This document shows, in pieces, positions 9,283-18,781 of a DNA stretch of 60,202 bases (the stretch's first letter is position 1; each line of letters starts with the position of its first letter). The notes beneath the pieces were generated by a model that saw only the letters and a list, made by a program, of their open reading frames with translations, was not told where the DNA came from and ran no database searches. This DNA is from Tistrella mobilis. GTDB taxonomy: Bacteria > Pseudomonadota > Alphaproteobacteria > Tistrellales > Tistrellaceae. The stretch covers positions 1 to 60,202 of the forward strand of contig NZ_JBBIAB010000027.1 of NCBI RefSeq assembly GCF_039634785.1, read 5' to 3'. The position numbers were made by a program, and so were the translations under genes.

Positions 9283-10293
9283 ATGTCCACGCTCAAGGCC
9301 AGAATCAAGGATGTCGCCCGCGAAGCCGGGGTCTCGGTCGCAACCGTGTCGCGGGTGCTGACCGGCGGCCCCGTCAGCACGCAGCTGCGCGACAAGGTCG
9401 ATGCGGCGATCCGCGCCACCGGCTATCGCCCCAATCTTTCGGCCCGCCGGCTGCGCTCTCAGCACAGCCGGACGATCGGCCTGATCGTGTCCGACATCCG
9501 CAACCCCTTCTTCACCGCGGTCAGCCGGGCCGTGGAAGATGCCGCCTACGAGGCCGGCATGCGGGTCATCCTATGCAACACCGACGAGAACCCTGAGAAA
9601 GAGGCGATGTATCTGCGCCTCATGCAGGAGGAACGGGTGACCGGGCTGATCTTCGCACCCACCCGCACCTCGGCCGAGGCCCTGTCGCAGACCGCGCTCG
9701 ACTTCCCGGCGGTGCTGATCGATCGCGTCGGCCCCCCGGGCCTGCACGATGCCGTGGTGCTCGACAATGCCGCCGCCGCCCACACCCTGGTCTCGCATCT
9801 GATGGAACAGGGCTATCGCCGCATCGGCGGCCTGTTCGGCAACACCAGCACCACCGGCATCGAACGCCATGCCGGTTTCGCCGCGGCCCTCGCCACCCGC
9901 GGTCTGCCGGCCCCCGCCCGTTTCGTTCCGCCCACCGCCGATGCGGGAGAGGCGGAGCTGCTGGACTGGATGCAGTCGGCCGATCGCCCCGATGCGCTGA
10001 TCGCCAGCAACGGCCAGCTTCTGCTGGGCGTCGCCCGTGCGGTCCGCCGGCTGGGGCTCAGCATGCCGCATGATCTGGCGGTTGCCGGTTTCGACAACGA
10101 GACCTGGACCAGCCTGGTCGGCCCCGGCCTGACCGTCATCGAACAGCCGGTGCACGAAATCGGCACCACCGCCATGTCGCTGCTGTTCGACAGGCTGCAG
10201 CGCCCGGGCGGCCCGGCCCGCAAAATGGTGCTCTCGGGCCGGCCAATCCTGCGCGGCTCCACCGGCGCCCGGCTGCGCGCCGTCGCAAACTGA
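9283..10293 (+). CDS. LacI-family transcriptional regulator of the fru operon
   Basis: 336 residues. The N-terminal helix-turn-helix is IKDVAREAGVSVATVSRVL (residues 8-26), followed by the LacI hinge region and a periplasmic-binding-like effector domain. It probably represses fruBKA and itself, with a fructose phosphate as inducer, as for other FruR/Cra-like members; this is inferred from the divergent position and the two operators. No good ribosome site is visible before the ATG because the operator occupies it. It ends at a strong terminator. Confidence 0.9.
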   Translation: MSTLKARIKDVAREAGVSVATVSRVLTGGPVSTQLRDKVDAAIRATGYRPNLSARRLRSQHSRTIGLIVSDIRNPFFTAVSRAVEDAAYEAGMRVILCNTDENPEKEAMYLRLMQEERVTGLIFAPTRTSAEALSQTALDFPAVLIDRVGPPGLHDAVVLDNAAAAHTLVSHLMEQGYRRIGGLFGNTSTTGIERHAGFAAALATRGLPAPARFVPPTADAGEAELLDWMQSADRPDALIASNGQLLLGVARAVRRLGLSMPHDLAVAGFDNETWTSLVGPGLTVIEQPVHEIGTTAMSLLFDRLQRPGGPARKMVLSGRPILRGSTGARLRAVAN

Positions 10294-10300
10294 CCCCTTC

Positions 10301-10323
10301 AGCCCGGCCCCGCCGGGCTTTTT
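10301..10323 (+). terminator. Intrinsic terminator of the LacI-type gene
   Basis: Perfect 8-bp stem AGCCCGGC/GCCGGGCT with a CCC loop, followed by a run of five T, eight bases after the stop codon. Confidence 0.9.
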
Positions 10324-10406
10324 CGTGCCGCACGCCATGCCCGGCGGTGGAGGGCATGTCCGTCATGTCTGCGACCGCGACCAACCGGCCTTCGACAAAC
10401 GCACAG

Positions 10407-10434
10407 GTGCACGTGGCCCGGGGGCCACGTGCAC
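10407..10434. terminator. Long hairpin downstream of the dab operon
   Basis: Two perfect 13-base arms, GTGCACGTGGCCC and its complement, separated by only two bases. It lies 49 bases downstream of the PII-like gene on the minus strand. There is no T-run on either strand, so a Rho-dependent or transcript-stabilising hairpin is as likely as an intrinsic terminator. Confidence 0.5.
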
Positions 10435-10482
10435 ATCCATGCTTTGACCGTCCACCGGCCTCATCGCCGCGGGTCGCCAGGA

Positions 10483-10839
10483 TTATCCGGCCTCGGGCCG
10501 GGTGAAATGCTCCAGGCGCACCACCTGCACATCCGAGATGAACATCACCCCCGACTGCTTGCGGAAGAGCGGCGCCAGGCCGGCGGCGATCCGGCGGATG
10601 GCATTCTCGGGCGCCACGGCAAGCAGCATCACCAGGCTGGCCTGGTCGTTGAACAGCAGCCGCCCCTCCTGGAAGCGGTGATGCCCCTTGCCGGCGACGT
10701 CGCGGATGAGGGTGTAGCCAGAGACGCCCGAGTCGTCGAGCAGGCGCCGGACGAAGGGCTCGGTCTCACCGATGACGATGATCTCGATCTTCTTGAGCGG
10801 GTGGAACAGGATCTGATCGGAAGCGGCTGCGTCGGTCAT
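10483..10839 (-). CDS. PII-like signalling protein linked to the DAB system
   Basis: 118 residues, GlnB/CutA-like ferredoxin fold by its pattern: KKIEIIVIGE strand, LLDDSGVSGYTLIRDVAGKGHH with a T-loop-like turn, and VMFISDVQVVRLEHF. PII-like genes regularly accompany dabA/dabB; they probably tune the transporter to the nucleotide or bicarbonate state, by analogy with SbtB and CPII proteins. There is no canonical uridylylated T-loop Tyr in a GlnB-type context. The ATG has GAGGAG upstream. It follows dabA by 46 bp and is the last gene of the row. The ligand is unknown. Confidence 0.82.
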   Translation of the reverse strand: MTDAAASDQILFHPLKKIEIIVIGETEPFVRRLLDDSGVSGYTLIRDVAGKGHHRFQEGRLLFNDQASLVMLLAVAPENAIRRIAAGLAPLFRKQSGVMFISDVQVVRLEHFTRPEAG

Positions 10840-10885
10840 GGGTACGTCTCCTCGGGATCGGATCGGGGTCGGATCTGACATCGGT

Positions 10886-13354
10886 TCAGGCCGGAATCGG
10901 GGTGGCGGAGGCAAGGGCACCACTCTCGGACATCGCCTCGGGTGCCTGTTCGGGCAGCGCCTGCAGCCAGGTGCCGCTGCGGTCGCGCCGCCAGCTGCAT
11001 CCGGTTTCGGGATCGAGCACCGCGAGCGCGACCCAGCCATTGTCGAACAGGGTGGAGAGCACGGCATGGCGTTCGATGGCCGCCTCCACCCGGGCGCGCG
11101 GCGCCTGGACCACGGCCATCAGCCGAAGCGGCTCGTGCCGGATCTGCCCGTCCGCCACCATCACCGACTGGAGCGGCAGACCGACGGCGAGATCGGGGCC
11201 GTTGCCCTTCAGCACGCCGAGACCCGCCACCGGATCGTGGATGGTCTTCGACCCTGCCCCCCAGGTGTCGTTGTCGAGCGTCGAGAACAGATACTGAGTG
11301 TTGATCCACTCCGCGACCACCATCGGCGCGGTCAGGATCACCTCCAGGAGCCGGCCGTCGGCATCCGCCTGCCAGTCATAAGAATGCAGGAAGGTCCGCC
11401 CGCCAAGGTCGAGATGGCGGGTGAGCGCCCGATCGCCGACGATGAAGGCGGCATTGCCGGCCAGCGCCCATTCGGGCCGGACTTCGGACCAGTCGGCGGC
11501 CCGCTTTTCCACCGCCCGGACCGGATCGGCCGGATCGGCATCGGTCAGGTGCGACGCCCGTTCGGCAGCCGCCGCCCGCCGCGCCCGGTCCAGATCGGCC
11601 TGGAGCCGCCGGAAGCTCTGCCGGGACGCCGCCACCGGATCGGGATCGAGAGAGACCCGATCGGTGGTGGTGTCGTGCTCTGCCGACAGGAAGCGGGTGG
11701 TCTCGGGGATCACGATGCCCCGCTCCGCCAGCGCCGCCCGCACCGCCGGCGCATTCAGCAGCGCCGCCAGGATCCGGGCGTTGGGCCCGCCCCGATTGCC
11801 GCCGCAGGCGCCGCAATCGAGGCCCGAGGCGAAGACGTTGTTGACCGTATGACCGCCATGACCGCAGAAGACCACCAGCTCGGCGAAGCCCTTGGTCAGG
11901 CCCATCACCCGCAGCGCCCCCTCGGCGAAGAAGGCCTGCTCGGCAGGCGACAGCCCCAGGATCAGATCCTCAGCGTCGTCATGGTGGTGGTGGTGGTGAT
12001 GATCATGGTCGTGATGCAGATCCAGGCCCGGCACCACCGGCACCTCAGGCATGACGGCCCGGCCGAAGCCGGTGGACAGCCGCTCCGCCAGCCGGGGGCT
12101 CAGCGTGCGCAGCATCATGGCCGCACCATGGGCAAGGCCCGTCGCCTCGATGTAGCCGAAGCTGCCGGCAACGCCCGCCTTCAGCTCCTTGACCAGAGAC
12201 TTCAGCCCGCCCAGCCGCCGCCGGCCGGCAAGGTGCCGCGCCGCCAGATCCGCCGCCTCGGGCAGCGGGTGTTCGTCGACCAGATGACGGGGCCGGAGCA
12301 GCACCGGGCACGAGGCATGGGGGTCATCCTCGCCGAAGGGCCGCACCGCGACCGGGATGCCGAAGAAGCCGGCGAAGCCCAGCGTCGCCCAGGGGCCCGT
12401 CGCCTCCAGATGCCGCCGCAGCACTTCCGAGCGCACATCGATGCAGAGAACGATCTGGCCGAGAGGCTGGTCCGCCCCCGCAGCATCCGCCGCGGGCGGG
12501 GTGGCGGTCAGCATGGTCAGCAGCCGCTGGCGGTGGCTTTCCTCCCAGGCTTCCAGCGCCACCAGACCGGCCGGCGCGCGCAGCCGCCTGTCCGCGGGCC
12601 CGGCCGGCGCCGCGACCGGCGGCAGGGTCACCCCCAGCAGATCCGCGAGTGCCAGCCGCACCGCCACATAGTCGAGCAGAGAGGCGGGAGCGACGGCGTT
12701 CCAGGGATGATGCCCCCCTTCGGCCACCCGCCAGCGCAGATGCGCAACCCAGCCCGGCAGGGCCACCAGATGGGCCCGGATGATCCCCTCGCGGGTTGCG
12801 ATGTCCAACCCGGCCAACCGCTGGTGGACCAGCACCGCCGGATCGTCCGGCAGCTGGTCGATCCGCCGCCGCTCGGGGATCGCCCGATCATGGCGGGCCA
12901 GCCGCCGCCAGGCCCGGTAGAAGCCCAGCTCCCGATCCGGCATCGCCCATGTCGCCTGCCCCTGGTCGAGGAAGGCCGCAAGCCAGAAGCCGGTCAGCCG
13001 GTCGAGATCTGCGGCGGCGCCGGTGGCCGCCCGCCGGCCGGGCACGACCTCGTGCTGCAGGGCCTTGATCAACCGGTCGGGGTCGGCCAGCTCCGGCCGG
13101 CCATGGCGCAGCGCCGCAACCGTCAGCACCGGGGCCGAGATCCGGCCATCCGCCAGGGCCGGGGCCACCATCCCGGCATCGGGCCAGGGCCGGCCGCCGA
13201 ACAGCCGGGCCGCCTCGGCGGTCGCCGCCTCGAAGGGCAGATCCTCAAGCCCCTGAAGGGGGTTGATGGCAATCATGGTGTGGAGGGGCCGCCAGGGAGC
13301 GATGCAGGCGGCAGCGGCTTCGATCTCGGCCAGGAGCCGTGCGGTCTCAGGCAT
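10886..13354 (-). CDS. dabA: DabA: zinc-dependent inorganic carbon accumulation subunit (DUF2309)
   Basis: 822 residues, full length. DabA is a beta-carbonic-anhydrase-like cytoplasmic protein that, with DabB, couples a cation gradient to net CO2 hydration and bicarbonate accumulation. All four expected active-site residues are present with the family's spacing: Cys304 and Asp306 (VLCIDVRSE), His499 (CGHGGH) and Cys514 (LDCGACGG). An unusual histidine-rich stretch lies at 447-460 (eleven His, three acidic). The ATG, with AAGGG eight bases upstream, overlaps the end of dabB by eight bases; a GTG nine bases earlier is less likely. Confidence 0.93.
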   Translation of the reverse strand: MPETARLLAEIEAAAACIAPWRPLHTMIAINPLQGLEDLPFEAATAEAARLFGGRPWPDAGMVAPALADGRISAPVLTVAALRHGRPELADPDRLIKALQHEVVPGRRAATGAAADLDRLTGFWLAAFLDQGQATWAMPDRELGFYRAWRRLARHDRAIPERRRIDQLPDDPAVLVHQRLAGLDIATREGIIRAHLVALPGWVAHLRWRVAEGGHHPWNAVAPASLLDYVAVRLALADLLGVTLPPVAAPAGPADRRLRAPAGLVALEAWEESHRQRLLTMLTATPPAADAAGADQPLGQIVLCIDVRSEVLRRHLEATGPWATLGFAGFFGIPVAVRPFGEDDPHASCPVLLRPRHLVDEHPLPEAADLAARHLAGRRRLGGLKSLVKELKAGVAGSFGYIEATGLAHGAAMMLRTLSPRLAERLSTGFGRAVMPEVPVVPGLDLHHDHDHHHHHHHDDAEDLILGLSPAEQAFFAEGALRVMGLTKGFAELVVFCGHGGHTVNNVFASGLDCGACGGNRGGPNARILAALLNAPAVRAALAERGIVIPETTRFLSAEHDTTTDRVSLDPDPVAASRQSFRRLQADLDRARRAAAAERASHLTDADPADPVRAVEKRAADWSEVRPEWALAGNAAFIVGDRALTRHLDLGGRTFLHSYDWQADADGRLLEVILTAPMVVAEWINTQYLFSTLDNDTWGAGSKTIHDPVAGLGVLKGNGPDLAVGLPLQSVMVADGQIRHEPLRLMAVVQAPRARVEAAIERHAVLSTLFDNGWVALAVLDPETGCSWRRDRSGTWLQALPEQAPEAMSESGALASATPIPA

Positions 13355-14816
13355 GGGAAGCACCCTTCGTGACGGAGGAGGTGGTGGCAGCGGCGGGCCG
13401 CGCCGCCGTGGCGAAGAAGGTCCAGGCAGCGGCGGCCCGGCGATCGAGGCCGAGGGCGATTCCGCCCCAGCCCATGAGCAGCGCCACCGGCAGCAGAAGG
13501 TGATACAGGGCGAGCGGCTGCGGTGCCGCCGCGACGCCCGTCAGGGCATCGACGATCAGGATGACGGCGCCATAGAGACCGCCGGCGATCAGGGCCGCCA
13601 CCGGCAGCGCCAGCAGCACCACCATGGTCCGGGCGCCGGTGCGCAGCACACCGGTTGCAAGCTGCAGCCCGGCCAGCCCCGCGATCGCCACCAGGATGGC
13701 GCCGGTATCGGCCCGGCCCCCAAGCGTGGCGTCGAGCTTGCCGGTCACCAGGGCGAAGCCGGCGCCGGCGGCGATGGCCGCAGGCCAGGCGAGCATCAGG
13801 CGGGACGCCGTCACCGGCACCGACGCCCTGGGTGCATGGGCACCGGCCAGCGCCGAGCCCGCCCCCAGGAAGAGGCTCGCCTTGTAGAGCCCGTGCAGAA
13901 CGAGATGGGCAAGAGCGGCGCCGGGGAAGCCCAGCGCGGCCTGAACCGTCATATAGCCCATCTGCGCGCTGGTAGAGGCAGCCAGCCCCCGCTTCACACC
14001 CGTCTGGGCCCGGGACGCGGCCGCCCCGATCAGCATCGCAAGGCTGCCCATGGCGAAGGCCGCGACGGTTGCCGCCGGCACCGCTTCAAAGACCGGCAGG
14101 GTCCGCAGCATCAGGATGCCGCCGGCATTGACCAGGCCCGCATGCATGAAGGCGGAGACGGGGGTGGGCGCGGTCATCGAGGCCATCAGCCAGCCATGAG
14201 CGGGCGGCAGCGCACACTGCACCACCACCGCAGCCACCAGGGCCAGCGCCGCCAGCGTGATGATCATCGGATCCGCAGCAGGCAGCCCGGCTGCGAGGCC
14301 TGAGAAGCGGTGCCCGCCCGTGGCCAGCCAGAGCAGAAGCAGGCCGACCCCCAGAAGCACCGTGCCGCCGATCAGGCTGCGGCGCGCAAGGGACGCCGCG
14401 GCATCGGCAGCCGCCCAGCCCCGGGCGTGGCCGATCGCCCGCGGCAGCACCAGCGCCACCACCGACCAGGCGGCCAGGAAGGCCAGCATGTGGTCTGCGG
14501 CGGCCAGGACCAGGGCGGCAAGCGTCAGGATGCCGAGCCGGAGATCGAAGCCGCGACGGTCGCGATCACCGTCCATGTAGCGCCAGGCGAAGCCCTGGAC
14601 CAGGGCGGACAGGCCCAGCACCGCCGTGGCCAGGAAGAGCGCTGCCCTGTCGATGGTGAGCGGGCCGAGGACGATGCCGTCCCCGACCGGCAGCGCCACA
14701 AGCGCAACCACTGCCGCCAGCGCGGCAGCGCCGGTCAGATGACGAAGCCCCGGGCGACGGCCGGGAGCCTGCGGCAGGGACTGAACGCTGCGGGTCGCTG
14801 TCTGAAAACCGGTCAT
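13347..14816 (-). CDS. dabB: DabB: NuoL/MrpA-like membrane subunit of the DAB complex
   Basis: 489 residues, almost entirely hydrophobic, with about 13 membrane segments. It belongs to the proton-conducting antiporter family (Proton_antipo_M) shared by NuoL, NuoM and MrpA. The body carries the lysine/histidine-containing helices typical of the family (HGWLMASM, MHAGLVNAGG, HGLYKASLFL). In DAB it provides the cation path that drives DabA. GGAGGTG lies eight bases before the ATG. It overlaps dabA and is preceded by a hairpin and inverted repeat that may control it. Not part of a complex I operon: no other nuo or mrp genes are near. Confidence 0.92.
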   Translation of the reverse strand: MTGFQTATRSVQSLPQAPGRRPGLRHLTGAAALAAVVALVALPVGDGIVLGPLTIDRAALFLATAVLGLSALVQGFAWRYMDGDRDRRGFDLRLGILTLAALVLAAADHMLAFLAAWSVVALVLPRAIGHARGWAAADAAASLARRSLIGGTVLLGVGLLLLWLATGGHRFSGLAAGLPAADPMIITLAALALVAAVVVQCALPPAHGWLMASMTAPTPVSAFMHAGLVNAGGILMLRTLPVFEAVPAATVAAFAMGSLAMLIGAAASRAQTGVKRGLAASTSAQMGYMTVQAALGFPGAALAHLVLHGLYKASLFLGAGSALAGAHAPRASVPVTASRLMLAWPAAIAAGAGFALVTGKLDATLGGRADTGAILVAIAGLAGLQLATGVLRTGARTMVVLLALPVAALIAGGLYGAVILIVDALTGVAAAPQPLALYHLLLPVALLMGWGGIALGLDRRAAAAWTFFATAARPAAATTSSVTKGASHA

Positions 14817-14866
14817 CTGCGGACACCTCCATTGCGTGGGGACGTGACCGCTTTTCGCATATGCAG

Positions 14867-14887
14867 AAAAATCCGTGAAACGGATTT
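14867..14887 (-). terminator. Weak terminator-like hairpin between lysR and dabB
   Basis: On the minus strand AAATCCG and CGGATTT form a 7-bp stem with a 5-base loop, running into a T5 tract. It lies just after the lysR stop and 50 bases before dabB. It could end lysR transcripts or act as an attenuator for dabB. Confidence 0.5.
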
Positions 14888-14898
14888 ATCTAATCAAT

Positions 14899-14919
14899 CT
14901 TATCACGTTTATCGATAAG
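14899..14919. promoter_or_regulatory. Candidate LysR-type binding site upstream of dabB
   Basis: CTTATC-N9-GATAAG inverted repeat, containing the palindrome TTATCGATAA, in an AT-rich patch. It overlaps the stop codon of the lysR gene and lies about 85-100 bp upstream of the dabB start, a usual position for LysR activation. Confidence 0.5.
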
Positions 14920-15808
14920 TCTGGACCCGTTCCCGGATGAAGCCGGCAAGGGCATCGGTGGCCGGATCCGGCCGCGGCACCGACAGCAGGCAGATCTCGG
15001 CATCGCTGAGCGCCGGCCATCCGCGGCGGGAATCGAACCCCACCAACCCCTCGGGCACCATGGTCCGGGGCAGCACGGTGAAGCCCAGCCCCGCCTTCAC
15101 CGCCGCGACCGCACCGGCAAAACTCGGGCTGGAATAGGCCACCGTCCAGGGCAGGCCGATTTCGGCCAGCGCGCGGGTCGCACGGGCCCGGTAGACGCAG
15201 GGCGGCGGCGACAGGACCAGGGGCAGCGGGTCGGCGGATGCCGCCTCGGCCACCTCTGCGAAGGGGGTCTCGGGGCTCATTTCCGGTCCGCCGACCCAGA
15301 CCAGATGTTCCCGCCAGAGCCGGATGCTGTCGGCATGCAGATCGTCCGGATCCTGCTTGATGACGATCAGGTCGTAACGCCCGGCCTTCAGGCCGTCGAT
15401 CAGATGCAGGGTCAGATCGCAGTTCACATCCAGCCGGATGCGGGGATGTGCAGCCGCGAAAGCCGCCAGGATCTCGGGCAGATAGCGCGTGGCAAAGTCT
15501 TCGGGCGAGCCGAAGCGGACCTCGCCCGCGATCTCGGGCGTACGGAACCGGTCGAGCATCGTATCCGACAGCCGGATCATCTGGCGGGCATAGCCCAGCA
15601 GCACCTCGCCCTCGCGGGTCAGGCGGACATTGCGCTTGTCCCGGTCGAACAGGGTGCAGCCGACCAGATCCTCCAGCTTGCGGATCTGGGTGCTGACGGC
15701 CGATTGCGACCGTCCGACCCGTTCGGCGGTGCGCGAAAAGCTGCGCGTTTCCGCCAGAGAAACGAAACTGCGCAGCAGCGCGGTGTCGATGTCATGCACC
15801 GGAGACAT
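14909..15808 (-). CDS. LysR-family transcriptional regulator, between ppc and dabB
   Basis: 299 residues. The N-terminal winged helix is LLRSFVSLAETRSFSRTAERVGRSQSAVSTQIRKLE (11-46, quoted in parts by family rule: SFSRTAERVG, QSAVSTQIRKLE), followed by an effector domain starting near EVRFGSPEDFA. It starts 20 bases after the ppc stop on the same strand and precedes dabB, so it is a candidate regulator of carbon uptake, like CbbR/CcmR-type proteins; this is inference. GGGGAGG sits only one base before the ATG, so a GTG nine bases further in (15799) may be the true start. Confidence 0.88.
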   Translation of the reverse strand: MSPVHDIDTALLRSFVSLAETRSFSRTAERVGRSQSAVSTQIRKLEDLVGCTLFDRDKRNVRLTREGEVLLGYARQMIRLSDTMLDRFRTPEIAGEVRFGSPEDFATRYLPEILAAFAAAHPRIRLDVNCDLTLHLIDGLKAGRYDLIVIKQDPDDLHADSIRLWREHLVWVGGPEMSPETPFAEVAEAASADPLPLVLSPPPCVYRARATRALAEIGLPWTVAYSSPSFAGAVAAVKAGLGFTVLPRTMVPEGLVGFDSRRGWPALSDAEICLLSVPRPDPATDALAGFIRERVQTYR

Positions 15809-15828
15809 GCCTCCCCGGATCTGCGGGG

Positions 15829-18624
15829 TCAGCCGCTGTTGCGCAGCCCGGCCGAGATCCCGTTGATGGTGAGATGGATGCCGGAGAGATGGCGGTCGCT
15901 GCCCGCCTCCGACCGGTGCTGGCGCAACATTTCGACCTGAACATGGTTCAGCGGATCCAGATAGGGGAAGCGGTCGCGGATCGACCGCGCCAGCTGCGGC
16001 GTCCGCTCCAGCACCATCGTCTGACCGGTGATCGCCAGAAGTGCCGCCTCGGACGACTGCCATTCGGCACGGATCCGGCCGAACACCGCCTCGCGCAGCG
16101 CCTCGTCGGGCACCAGTTCGGCATAGCGGGAGGCGATCGCCATGCTGGTCTTGGCCAGCACCATCTCCATGTTCGACAGCAGCGTGGTGAAGAAGGGCCA
16201 GTCGCGATACATCCGCCGCAACCGGTCGAGCCCGGCATCGCCATGACGGTCACGCCAGGCGGTCACCGCCGCCCCGAACCCGTACCAGCCGGGCAGCATC
16301 GCCCGACACTGCGACCACGAGAACACCCAGGGGATCGCACGCAGATCCTCGATCCGCCGCGTGCGGCTGCGCGAGGCCGGACGGCTGCCGATATTGAGCG
16401 AGGCGATCTCGGTGATGACGGTCGAGGCCCAGAAATAGTCTTCAAAGCCGGGCGTTTCGTAGACGAGGGCCCGATAGGCGGCAAAGGCGGTGTCGGACAG
16501 CTCTTCCATCGCCGCCATGTCGGCCTCGAGATCGGCGCAGGCCGGCTGCGGCAGAAGGCTCGCTTCCAGCGTGGCGGCGACGAAGGTTTCGAGGTTGCGC
16601 CGGCCAAGGCCCGGATTGGCGTATTTGCTTGAGATGATCTCGCCCTGTTCGGTGACCCGGATCCGGCCGCCCACAGCGCCGGCCGGCTGGGCCAGGATCG
16701 CGTCATAGGCTGACCCGCCGCCCCGACCGACCGAGCCGCCGCGCCCATGGAACAGGCGCAGCGCCACCCCGGCCTCGCGGAAGCAGGCGACCAGCTCCGT
16801 CTCCGCCTTGTAGAGTTCCCAGCGCGAGGTGACGAAGCCGCCATCCTTGTTGCTGTCGGAATAGCCCAGCATGACCTCCTGCATCTCATCGCGCGAGGCG
16901 ACGAGGCGGCGATAGGCCGGGCAGGCAAAGACCCGCCGCATGATCTGCGGCGCGGCCCTGAGGTCGGCGATGGTTTCGAACAGCGGCACGATATTCACTG
17001 CGGCGGTCCCGTCGGGCCGCACCAGCCCGACCTCCTTCAGCAGCAGCGCCAGTTCCAGCAGGTCCGAAGCCCCATCGGTCTTCGAGATGATCACGTTCTC
17101 GATCGCCTGGGGCCCGAGGCGGCGATGGGTCGCCGCCGCCTCTGCGAAGATTGCGAGTTCCGCGGTGGTCTCTTCGCAGTATTCCGCAAAGGGCGATACC
17201 AGCGGCCGGGTGGTCGCAAGCTCGCGCTCCAGAACCGCGATGCGTGCCTCTTCGTCCAGCGACAGATAGTCGGTGCCGGGGGCGGCCACCTCCAGCAGCT
17301 CGGCCACCGTGCGCTCATGCACCGCCGAATTCTGGCGCAGATCAAGCACCGCCAGATGGAAGCCGAAACAGTCGACCGCCCGCCTCAGACGCCGCAGCCG
17401 GCCGCGGGCGAGCAGAACCGAGCCATTGGCCACCAGGCTCTCATAAACGACGTCGAGATCCCGGGCAAGCCCGGCCGGATCGGCATAGCGCGGCGCCACG
17501 GGCACCGGGCGGGTCACCGCATCGGCCGCGTCGAGGGCCACCGCCGTCGCCGCCATCCGGGCATGAATGCCGGCCACCGCCAGGCGATAGGGTTCCTGGC
17601 GCTGATGTTCGGGCGTCACCGGCGAGGCCGCAGCCAGTGCCGCCAGATCGTCGCTCACCGGCACCAGCGTCGCCGACAGCGAGAGTTCGGCCCCCAACTC
17701 GTGCAATTCGGCAAGATAGAATTTCATCGCCTGGCGGGTGTGCAGCCGCATGGTCGTGCGCAGCACGTCGGCGGTCACGAACGGGTTGCCGTCGCGGTCG
17801 CCGCCGATCCAGCTGCCCATCTTCAGGAACGAGGCGACACCCGCCCGCGCCTCGGCGGTGCTGCCGGCGCGGCGGGCGAGCATGTCTTCCACCCGGGCAT
17901 GAACGGCCGGCACCTCGGTCAGGAAGGTCTCGTCGTAATAGCTCAACCCGTTGACCACTTCGTCGATCACGGTCAGGCGGGTGCGGCGCAGCATGGCGGT
18001 CTGCCAGAGGGTGAGCACCGCGCGGGTGACCTCTTCCTCGATCGCCGCCGCCTCTTCGCCCTGCGGCCGCTCGCGGTCGCGGCGGTCGAGCAGGCGGGCG
18101 ATTTCCGCCTCGCGCGTCAGCGTGCTCTTGCGGCGCACCTCGGTCGGATGGGCGGTCAGCACCGGCCCCACCCGTGCCGTGTCGAAAAAGGCCGCCAGCC
18201 GATCGGGATCGAGCCCCTCGGTCGCCGCGCGCGCCATCGCATAGTCGAGCGTTCCGGCCGCCGGACCGTCGCCATCGGGCATGCCGGCGCGCGACTGGCG
18301 CAACCGGTCCTGATCCTCGGCGATGTTGGCGAGATGGGAGAAATAGCTGAAGGCGCGGACGATCTTCAGCCCCTGCACCGTGTCCATGCCACCCAGCAGC
18401 GCATCGAGTTCGTCATGGGCGGCACGATCCTCGTCGCGATGGAAGCGGATCGAGGTCTGGCGGATCCGCTCCACCAGATCGAAGACCTCCGCCCCCTCAT
18501 TGAGGCGGACGATGTCGCCCAGGATCCGGCCAAGGAAGCGGATGTCGTCCTTCAGGGCTGCATCGGAGCCGTTGCCGTTGGCCGCCCTGGCGGGACCGCG
18601 CGTCATGCCGTCGTCGTCGCTCAC
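15829..18624 (-). CDS. ppc: Phosphoenolpyruvate carboxylase
   Basis: About 931 residues. It carboxylates PEP with bicarbonate to oxaloacetate, the main anaplerotic step. Visible motifs are [13 protein letters not shown] with catalytic His159, [31 protein letters not shown] and the C-terminal [13 protein letters not shown] in place of the common QNTG end. The start is uncertain: a GTG at 18624 has GGGAGCAGG upstream, an ATG at 18606 and another at 18675 have no clear ribosome site. It is the first gene of a same-strand row with lysR and the DAB genes, which would supply its bicarbonate substrate. Confidence 0.94.
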   Translation of the reverse strand: MSDDDGMTRGPARAANGNGSDAALKDDIRFLGRILGDIVRLNEGAEVFDLVERIRQTSIRFHRDEDRAAHDELDALLGGMDTVQGLKIVRAFSYFSHLANIAEDQDRLRQSRAGMPDGDGPAAGTLDYAMARAATEGLDPDRLAAFFDTARVGPVLTAHPTEVRRKSTLTREAEIARLLDRRDRERPQGEEAAAIEEEVTRAVLTLWQTAMLRRTRLTVIDEVVNGLSYYDETFLTEVPAVHARVEDMLARRAGSTAEARAGVASFLKMGSWIGGDRDGNPFVTADVLRTTMRLHTRQAMKFYLAELHELGAELSLSATLVPVSDDLAALAAASPVTPEHQRQEPYRLAVAGIHARMAATAVALDAADAVTRPVPVAPRYADPAGLARDLDVVYESLVANGSVLLARGRLRRLRRAVDCFGFHLAVLDLRQNSAVHERTVAELLEVAAPGTDYLSLDEEARIAVLERELATTRPLVSPFAEYCEETTAELAIFAEAAATHRRLGPQAIENVIISKTDGASDLLELALLLKEVGLVRPDGTAAVNIVPLFETIADLRAAPQIMRRVFACPAYRRLVASRDEMQEVMLGYSDSNKDGGFVTSRWELYKAETELVACFREAGVALRLFHGRGGSVGRGGGSAYDAILAQPAGAVGGRIRVTEQGEIISSKYANPGLGRRNLETFVAATLEASLLPQPACADLEADMAAMEELSDTAFAAYRALVYETPGFEDYFWASTVITEIASLNIGSRPASRSRTRRIEDLRAIPWVFSWSQCRAMLPGWYGFGAAVTAWRDRHGDAGLDRLRRMYRDWPFFTTLLSNMEMVLAKTSMAIASRYAELVPDEALREAVFGRIRAEWQSSEAALLAITGQTMVLERTPQLARSIRDRFPYLDPLNHVQVEMLRQHRSEAGSDRHLSGIHLTINGISAGLRNSG

Positions 18625-18781
18625 ACCCTGCTCCCTGCTCTTCCGCGGGGTCGTGCCATCCGCCACCGCCTCCATCTATTGGTAAGGCTGCCGGCGCGGC
18701 ATCACAAGGCGGAGACTTGCTCCTTTCGCCGCAATGCGGCAGAGAAAGCTTCATGCCAGCCACCGTCACCGGACCCCGATC

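Noticed and set aside
11974-12016. His run in DabA as a cloning tag or sequencing artefact
   Set aside because: It lies in the middle of the frame, is interrupted by Asp and uses mixed His codons; more likely a natural loop.
10838-13372. 844-codon open frame opposite dabA
   Set aside because: Antisense to dabA, which has its full active site; no domain in the translation.
13347-14816. dabB as a complex I or Mrp antiporter subunit
   Set aside because: No other nuo or mrp genes flank it, and it overlaps dabA.
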